This document shows, one piece after another, positions 58,815-64,000 of a stretch of DNA of 64,000 bases. A program made the translations under genes and the position numbers. The notes beneath the pieces are model-generated. The model was not told where the DNA came from. It saw nothing but the letters and a program-made list of their open reading frames with translations, and made no database searches. Numbering within the stretch: the stretch's first letter is position 1; each line of letters starts with the position of its first letter. The DNA comes from CALLPQ01 sp039819545 (GTDB lineage: Bacteria; Pseudomonadota; Alphaproteobacteria; Caulobacterales; Parvularculaceae), in assembly GCA_039819545.1 (NCBI GenBank), contig JBCBRS010000008.1, forward strand, positions 62,001-126,000, read 5' to 3'.

Positions 58815-59894
58815 TCAGGTTGTGATCTCATCGGTTTCCGGTGCCGGGGCGAGGCCTGGCTGCCAGACAGGTTTCAGGAGCGTACACAAATCGGCGAAGG
58901 TCTCCTCAATTTCAGCCATGGCCCTGGATATGGGCCCGGATATGGGACTCCGCGCCGCGCGCTCTGCGCGTGTCTTAGCTTTCCCGGCCAGCATTGGCAC
59001 CGCTGCCGCCACATATCCCCGGTCGTCAAGGGACATGTTGCAGGCAAGGGCCACGTCACAACCGGCGGCAATCGCCCTTTGTGCCCGGCTGGCATAGTCC
59101 CCGCCTAAGGCCTCCATTTTTAGATCATCGGTAATCAACAACCCGTCAAAACCAATCTGCCCCCTGATGACTTCCCCCACCACAATGGGTGAATGCGTGG
59201 CACACTGGTCCGGGTCAATCTGTGTATAAGTTACGTGCGCAGTCATGGCGACCCGCGTTTCGTTGAGCGCCTCAAAGGGTAAAAAGTCTGTCTGCTGAAG
59301 ATCGCTGAGCGACGCCTCGACGACGGGCAGCGCCTTGTGGCTGTCGCATTGCGAACGTCCCAGCCCCGGCAGATGTTTCATCACCGGCTGAACGCCGCCG
59401 GCCATCGTGCCATCGATCATGGCCTGGCCAAGCTCAACGATGATATCGGGGTGTTTGGCGAGCGTTCGATCACCCAGGGTTACCGGATCAGAATCAATCT
59501 GCGGCACATCAAGGACAGGCACACAATTAAAGGTGACCCCACCATCGGCAACCATACGCGCGAGAAAATATCCGTTCAGCCAGGCCGCTTTGCGCGCCCG
59601 CGCCGGGTCAAGCCGCCAGAGCCTTCCAAAAACATCCGCAGGCGGATGCGTCGCCCATGCCCCATGGTGGCGCGCTTGCATACGCGCAACACGCCCCCCC
59701 TCCTGATCAATCAGGATCGGCGCAGCGCGCCCGACAGCGTCGCGCAGGTCAGCACACAGCGCGCGCATTTGATCGGGAGACTGACAATGACGCGCGAACA
59801 GGATAAAGCCCCACGGGTCAACATCGCAAAAAAAAGACCGCTCCTCATCGGTGAGGATCGGTCCTTCACAGTCGAGAATTACCGCACGCGCCAC
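58815..59894 (-). CDS. nagZ: Beta-N-acetylhexosaminidase (muropeptide recycling)
   Basis: NagZ (359 residues) removes N-acetylglucosamine from anhydro-muropeptides in the cytoplasm, linked to murein recycling and beta-lactamase induction. The GH3 motifs are IDQEGGRVARMQ, KHLPGLGRSQCDSHKALP (catalytic Asp-His pair intact, but Leu where the PGHG His is usual) and FDGLLITDDLKMEAL with the nucleophile Asp. Ends match the family. It follows the SPOR gene by 12 bases and precedes xseB. Confidence 0.94.
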   Translation of the reverse strand: MARAVILDCEGPILTDEERSFFCDVDPWGFILFARHCQSPDQMRALCADLRDAVGRAAPILIDQEGGRVARMQARHHGAWATHPPADVFGRLWRLDPARARKAAWLNGYFLARMVADGGVTFNCVPVLDVPQIDSDPVTLGDRTLAKHPDIIVELGQAMIDGTMAGGVQPVMKHLPGLGRSQCDSHKALPVVEASLSDLQQTDFLPFEALNETRVAMTAHVTYTQIDPDQCATHSPIVVGEVIRGQIGFDGLLITDDLKMEALGGDYASRAQRAIAAGCDVALACNMSLDDRGYVAAAVPMLAGKAKTRAERAARSPISGPISRAMAEIEETFADLCTLLKPVWQPGLAPAPETDEITT

Positions 59895-59906
59895 GGAACA
59901 GATGCT

Positions 59907-60914
59907 CTAACGGGCTTTGACAAGGCAGTCCTGATTGCGTGCCTTCAGCCCATTGCAGAAGGTGCCTGCCGCATCGCTGCTATCAAAACCGGCAACGCGC
60001 AGGCGATAGTATATCCCCTTTGCGCCCAGATCAGCGCGTTCAATATCCTTCGACTTGCCATCAATATACCCGCCAAACCGTTGGCCCAAACGCCCCCAGA
60101 ACTGGTCCGCCTCCGCTTGGGAACGGAAAGCACCGACCTGAACCACATGCGTCCCGACAGGTGTACCCGCACGCCGCGTTTGCCCTTGCGATTGCGCGGA
60201 AGAAGAGGTGCTTTGCGCCGACGACCCTGTGGCTGCCGGGCGGGTTGCGGTCGTCTTTGTCACCGGCGTGACACCGCGCGAGGGTGCGGGCGGCACCGTC
60301 ACCGATGCGGCGGGCGCCGTTGCTTCTTCGATGACAGTGGTCAGCGTCTTGCCGTCGGCGGTTTCAAACCGCACGCCGTTGGTTGCGGGCGCTGCGCCGA
60401 CAACCTTGTCGCGCACCGCCCCGGTCGCGCCAGCGGCCTTGTCAGCGATAGACGCGCCTGCCCCGGCGAGGGTTTTGGCGCCGCGCGCTGCCGCATCGCC
60501 GATATCTTCACCATTGGTGTTCTCAATCGCTTGCGCTGCGATGGCCGCAATGGGGTCTTCATCATCAAGGGTAATCGGTTGCTCGGGCGCGCTGGCCAAA
60601 ACCTCTGTGCGCGCGGGCGTGCGTCCATCGATCCGGTCATAAACCTCGCGGTTTGGCTCCGTGGTTACCGTCTCCCCGCCAGCCGTCACCGTGCGTTTCA
60701 CAGGCTCCGGATCAGCAGCGACATAAGGAACGTCCCGCGCCGCCGTGCCCTGGCGGATGCCCTTATTGTAAGCAAGCCATACGATAAACGAAAAGGCCAG
60801 CAACATGGCGAGGATGATCAGCAAAACCACAAAGCCCGAAACGCCGCGGTCCTCATCATCAAAATCGTCGATGTCGTCGAAATTCTCGTCAAAATCGTCA
60901 ATCGTACTGGTCAT
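59907..60914 (-). CDS. SPOR domain membrane protein
   Basis: This 335-residue protein has a strongly acidic cytoplasmic N-terminus (FDENFDDIDDFDDEDRG), one transmembrane helix (GFVVLLIILAMLLAFSFIVW), a long Ala/Thr/Pro-rich periplasmic linker and a C-terminal SPOR domain (THVVQVGAFRSQAEADQFW to YYRLRVAGFDSSDAAGTF). SPOR domains bind denuded septal peptidoglycan, so a division-site role is likely. It lies between dgt and nagZ, as in many alphaproteobacteria, but argS, usually also present there, is missing. Confidence 0.88.
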   Translation of the reverse strand: MTSTIDDFDENFDDIDDFDDEDRGVSGFVVLLIILAMLLAFSFIVWLAYNKGIRQGTAARDVPYVAADPEPVKRTVTAGGETVTTEPNREVYDRIDGRTPARTEVLASAPEQPITLDDEDPIAAIAAQAIENTNGEDIGDAAARGAKTLAGAGASIADKAAGATGAVRDKVVGAAPATNGVRFETADGKTLTTVIEEATAPAASVTVPPAPSRGVTPVTKTTATRPAATGSSAQSTSSSAQSQGQTRRAGTPVGTHVVQVGAFRSQAEADQFWGRLGQRFGGYIDGKSKDIERADLGAKGIYYRLRVAGFDSSDAAGTFCNGLKARNQDCLVKAR

Positions 60915-61153
60915 ATCACTTTATCCTCGGTCAGCGCGGCATCGACCCTATCGGTGCGCGGCGTCGGTCACTTGCGTCTATTCCCTGTTGCCCTTGCCTT
61001 ATCGCGCGTTTTACGGGCGCATCAACAAGATGAGAGCGGCAAAGGACCGAATCGTTTCCTACCACAGTGTAACACCGCGAAAGCGGTAAAAAAATGACGT
61101 AGATTGTCATGGTCGCAGCGTAACGGAAGGCCGAACAAAAAACGCATCCTCGT

Positions 61154-62395
61154 TTATATGCGCAGCGCCGCACCGCCGAACAACCGGTCATGTTCACGAA
61201 TGGCAAAGCGGTCGGTCATGCCGGCAATATAATCACAGACAATGCGCGGCAACTTATTGGCATTGGTGCCAGCGTCGTCATTCTCAAAACGCGAATGCCA
61301 TTCGGGCGGCAGGGTTTCCGGCTCATTCAGGAAGACCTCAAACAAATCGCGCACCAGCCTTTTCGCCTGAGAGCGCGCGCGATTGACCTCAAAATGGCGA
61401 TACATATTTTTCATCAGGAACGCCCGGAGCGCGTTGAGCTGGTCTTTGAAGGCTGGCGAGAAATCGACGAGCGTCTGGCCCGCCCGGCGCACATCATCGG
61501 CCGTTTCTGGCCTTACGGAACGAAGCTGCTTTTGCGTATGGCGGACGACATCGTCGACCATCATGCCGATCAGGTCGGAGACGCTTTCGGCAATCTGAAT
61601 TTCGCGCGGGGTATCGGGGTAGCGCGCCATGGTTGCCTGCAGGATTGGCCCGAACAGGGGCAGCGTCAGTGCCTGGTCGAAACTGAAGAGCTTGGCGCGC
61701 AACCCATCATCGATATCGTGATTATTGTAGGCAATATCATCGGCAATGGCAGCAACCTGTGCCTCCAGCGAGGCATAGCTACCGAGCCAAAGATCCTGCT
61801 TGCGAGAATATTCCACAATCGCCGCTGGCAGGGGCGCCAGACCATCGCCCACCAGCGGGCCATTATGTTTGACCGCCCCTTCAAGGGTTTCCCAGGTCAG
61901 ATTGAGCCCATCAAACCGGGCGTGGCGACGCTCCAGCCGGGTGAGAAGCCGCAAGGTCTGAGCGTTATGATCAAACCCGTTATAGTCCGCCATGCAGGCC
62001 TGCAGCATGTCTTCGCCGGTGTGGCCAAAGGGCGGGTGGCCAAGATCGTGCGCGAGCGCAACGGTTTCGGCAAGATCCTCGTCAATTTTCAGGGTTCGCG
62101 CGATGGTCCGCGCGATTTGCGCAACTTCAAGCGAGTGCGTTAGCCGTGTGCGAAAGTAGTCGCCCTCATGATAGATAAAGACTTGTGTTTTATGTTTGAG
62201 CCGGCGAAACGCGGTGGAATGGACAACCCGGTCGCGGTCGCGCTGAAACGGGGTGCGCGAGGCTGATTCAGGCTCCCCATAGAGCCGCCCGCGCGTCTGA
62301 TCTGCGCGTGCGGCGTAAGGCGCAAGCGGTGCGGGAAAGGCCATGGGCGCCGTTGCTTTCATCAGGTCGGGCGTGCGCTCGGTGGCATCGGACAT
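61154..62395 (-). CDS. dgt: Deoxyguanosinetriphosphate triphosphohydrolase-like protein
   Basis: Dgt-like HD hydrolase (413 residues) removes triphosphate from dNTPs. The HD site is visible in TRLTHSLEVAQIAR (His) and ALAHDLGHPPFGHTGED (His-Asp), with later ligands in AAIADDIAYNNHDIDDG. The RTPFQRDRDRVVHSTAFRRL start is typical of the dNTPase family. AAGGAGATGACGC precedes the ATG. It is divergent from erpA. Confidence 0.95.
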   Translation of the reverse strand: MSDATERTPDLMKATAPMAFPAPLAPYAARADQTRGRLYGEPESASRTPFQRDRDRVVHSTAFRRLKHKTQVFIYHEGDYFRTRLTHSLEVAQIARTIARTLKIDEDLAETVALAHDLGHPPFGHTGEDMLQACMADYNGFDHNAQTLRLLTRLERRHARFDGLNLTWETLEGAVKHNGPLVGDGLAPLPAAIVEYSRKQDLWLGSYASLEAQVAAIADDIAYNNHDIDDGLRAKLFSFDQALTLPLFGPILQATMARYPDTPREIQIAESVSDLIGMMVDDVVRHTQKQLRSVRPETADDVRRAGQTLVDFSPAFKDQLNALRAFLMKNMYRHFEVNRARSQAKRLVRDLFEVFLNEPETLPPEWHSRFENDDAGTNANKLPRIVCDYIAGMTDRFAIREHDRLFGGAALRI

Positions 62396-62580
62396 GCGTC
62401 ATCTCCTTCCAGGCAAGGGTTTCGCAAGGCAGCTAAGGTGCGCCATGACGCCGGATGATGACTTCACAAGCCCCCCCGGTACCCTATATCTAGGCTTTAC
62501 CAAGGTTCGAATGTTTGTCACCCATTTGCCATCGCCGAGATCATCAAGGTGAAAAGCCAGGCACGTCGCAGGAGTTGAGT

Positions 62581-62934
62581 GTGAGTGAAACGATACAAAT
62601 GCCGCAAGCGGGCACCGTGACGGTTTCAGACCGGGCGGCTAAACGCATCGCCGCTATCCTGAAAAAAGAAGATGCCGGGGCTATGCTACGCGTTGGCGTG
62701 GCAGGGGGAGGCTGTTCGGGCTTTCAATACACGTTTGATATTGTACATGACCGCGCAAGCGATGATCTTGCCATCGAAAAAAATGGGATCACCGTGTTGG
62801 TCGATCAGATGTCGCTGGAATTCTTGGCAGGGTCGGAAGTGGATTTCGCGGACGAAATCATCGGCGCTGCTTTTCGCATCAATAATCCGAATGCCACCGC
62901 CAATTGCGGCTGCGGCACCAGTTTTTCTGTTTGA
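62581..62934 (+). CDS. erpA: Iron-sulfur cluster insertion protein (A-type carrier)
   Basis: This A-type carrier (117 residues) delivers [Fe-S] clusters to targets. The three conserved cysteines are visible: GGGCSGFQYTFD and the C-terminal NCGCGTSF. The protein ends with SFSV. The start is GTG 62581, with GGAG seven bases upstream; ATG 62599 is an alternative. The stop TGA is followed in the same frame by the nitroreductase coding sequence. Confidence 0.93.
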   Translation: MSETIQMPQAGTVTVSDRAAKRIAAILKKEDAGAMLRVGVAGGGCSGFQYTFDIVHDRASDDLAIEKNGITVLVDQMSLEFLAGSEVDFADEIIGAAFRINNPNATANCGCGTSFSV

Positions 62935-62946
62935 TGGCGGCCGGTC

Positions 62947-63633
62947 CTGACCGCCGCTGACGCCATCCGCGCGCGCCGCTCAGTTCGGGCATTTACCGGC
63001 GTGGCTGTTGCGCCTGAACTTTTGCGGGCGGTCTTGGAGGCCGCTCTATGGGCCCCGTCGGGCGGTAATCTGCAACCGTGGCGGATCGATGTGGTCGCGG
63101 GCGCTGCGCGTGACCAGCTTGTGGCGCGCACGAAAGCCGCCATTGCGGCAAACCCGTTTGCCGATGAAGCCGAAATCGAGGTTTATCCGAAATCCTTGTG
63201 GGAGCCCTATCGCAGTCGGCGTTTTGCCGTTGGCGAAGCGCTTTATCAGTCTATTGACATTCCGCGTGAGGATAAAGCGGCCCGGCTTGCGCAGCTTGCC
63301 CGTAATTTCGAGTTCTTTGGTGCGCCCGTGGGGCTCTTTTTCTCGCTTGATCGTCGATTTGATAAAGGCCAGTGGGCCCACCTCGGCATGGTGATGCAGT
63401 CAATTGCCCTTGTTGCCCATGAGCACGGCGTTGCCACCTGTATGCAGGAAGCCTGGGCAACGCGGGCGGCCACCGTTGCTGCGTGTCTTGGCCTCCCCGA
63501 AACCCATCAGCTTTATTGCGGCATGGCCCTTGGGTATGAGGATCAGACCGCGCCAATCAACCAATGGCGGTCAACGCGCGGACCCTTGGACGAAATGGTT
63601 TCGTTCCACGAAGACGCCTTGCCCTCGACATAA
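62947..63633 (+). CDS. Nitroreductase family protein (start codon anomalous)
   Basis: This FMN-dependent nitroreductase-like protein (about 228 residues) is clear from AIRARRSVRAFTGVAVAPEL, ALWAPSGGNLQPWRIDVV and the C-terminal CMQEAWATRAATVAACLGLP. Family similarity begins at Leu-Thr-Ala-Ala-Asp-Ala-Ile, upstream of the first GTG (63001). No ATG, GTG or TTG lies in frame between there and the erpA stop. The start may be CTG 62947. Alternatively ATG 62934, overlapping the erpA stop as TGATG, was the start and one extra C at 62945-62947 broke the frame. It lies 12 bases before xthA. Confidence 0.75.
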   Translation: MTAADAIRARRSVRAFTGVAVAPELLRAVLEAALWAPSGGNLQPWRIDVVAGAARDQLVARTKAAIAANPFADEAEIEVYPKSLWEPYRSRRFAVGEALYQSIDIPREDKAARLAQLARNFEFFGAPVGLFFSLDRRFDKGQWAHLGMVMQSIALVAHEHGVATCMQEAWATRAATVAACLGLPETHQLYCGMALGYEDQTAPINQWRSTRGPLDEMVSFHEDALPST

Positions 63634-63645
63634 GAGACATCCCCC

Positions 63646-64000
63646 ATGAAGATCGCCACATTCAATGTGAACTCCATCAATGCGCGGCTGGCCGGTGTTT
63701 TGGAATGGTTTGATAGCGCGCAGCCCGATGTGGCCGTGCTGCAGGAAATCAAATGCATTGATGAGAAATTCCCGGCCAGTGCCTTTGAAGATCGCGGGTA
63801 TAATGTCGCCGTGCACGGACAAAAAACCTATAATGGTGTGGCGTTCGTGTCGAAACATCCGATCGATGATGTGCGTCGCGGCTTGCCTGGCAATGATGAT
63901 GACGAGCAAGCGCGTTACATTGAGGCAATGGTCATGCCAGCGGATACCAAGCCGGTCCGCGTGGGCGGGCTTTATCTGCCCAATGGCAATCCGGCGCCGG
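63646..64000 (+). CDS. xthA: Exodeoxyribonuclease III (cut by window end)
   Basis: The first 118 codons of an EEP-fold exonuclease III/AP endonuclease run off the window. KIATFNVNSINARLAGVLEW is the conserved N-terminus; LQEIKCIDEKFP carries the metal-binding Glu, and YNGVAFVSK and LYLPNGNP are typical. Exo III repairs abasic sites and 3' blocks. ATG 63646 is 12 bases after the nitroreductase stop. The catalytic His/Asp C-terminal part is outside the window. Confidence 0.93.
   Translation, partial: MKIATFNVNSINARLAGVLEWFDSAQPDVAVLQEIKCIDEKFPASAFEDRGYNVAVHGQKTYNGVAFVSKHPIDDVRRGLPGNDDDEQARYIEAMVMPADTKPVRVGGLYLPNGNPAP

Noticed and set aside
59337..61097. Long plus-strand ORF (586 codons) opposite nagZ and the SPOR gene
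   Set aside because: It runs antisense across two well-supported genes and their spacer, is Arg-rich and has no motif.

Overview
The window is one contiguous chromosomal stretch of a moderately GC-rich alphaproteobacterium. The evidence is the FlbT/FlaF flagellin regulator pair, a DUF1489 gene, the ligase-associated exonuclease/ATP-dependent ligase pair, a fabA-fabB-fabI cluster, and an ErpA-Dgt-SPOR-NagZ neighbourhood. A PEP-CTERM-type surface protein and a small protein resembling the XrtV sorting accessory family point to a free-living, probably aquatic, exopolysaccharide-making lineage (Caulobacterales/Parvularculales-like). The sequence alone does not allow a genus. I see no prophage, integrase, transposase or CRISPR array. 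Almost everything is core or lineage-level chromosome.

Layout. 1-3651 (+): end of a DNA exonuclease, its partner ligase, a polysaccharide pyruvyl transferase and an acetyltransferase. 3720-7535 (-): one very large, visibly AT-richer exported protein with two CxxCH haem motifs. 7750-20403: core genes uvrB, gatCAB (-), a membrane-bound HExxH protein (-), then ruvX, a small membrane gene, pyrB, plsY and dprA (+). tRNA-Asn and a cluster of GC-rich palindromes follow at 20526-20848. 20867-23258 (-): flbT-flaF-flagellin-flaG. 23376-36384: mixed accessory genes (a 2OG-Fe oxygenase, DUF1489, a membrane-anchored GH24 lysozyme, a split PEP-CTERM protein, an S10 carboxypeptidase, an ATP-grasp-like protein, an MBL hydrolase, a DUF2141 protein, a VOC protein and a 2-hydroxyacid dehydrogenase). 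36662-40249 (+): an SH3 protein and the unsaturated fatty acid cluster fabA-fabB-fabI. 40246-52436: surface and protease genes (an RTX metalloprotease, an S41-like protein, a ClpP-fold membrane protease, a lipoprotein, a MoxR ATPase, a response regulator/histidine kinase pair and a DUF5117-type zinc protease). 53035-62395 (-): a long same-strand run dgt, SPOR, nagZ, xseB, dxs, PNPOx, GFA, TM protein, uracil-DNA glycosylase, methyltransferase-like. 62581-64000 (+): erpA, a nitroreductase, and xthA cut by the window end.

How genes work together. Several units are tightly coupled: exonuclease/ligase; gatC-gatA-gatB for Asn/Gln-tRNA amidation; ruvX with a small membrane gene; flbT-flaF upstream of flagellin; fabA-fabB making and elongating unsaturated acyl chains, with fabI completing the cycle; and dxs followed by four genes whose reading frames overlap or abut by a few bases.

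Most notable points. (1) A PEP-CTERM-tailed proline-rich ORF without an export signal lies one -1 frameshift, at a T5 run on the stop codon, downstream of a short ORF carrying a hydrophobic N-terminus. (2) The 1271-residue di-haem modular exported protein may be foreign. (3) A triple nested stem-loop lies directly before pyrB. (4) At least two families of intergenic palindromes recur through the window. (5) The nitroreductase after erpA has no normal start codon. (6) Three conserved alphaproteobacterial gene strings are each missing one expected member here (pyrC, argS, ispA).
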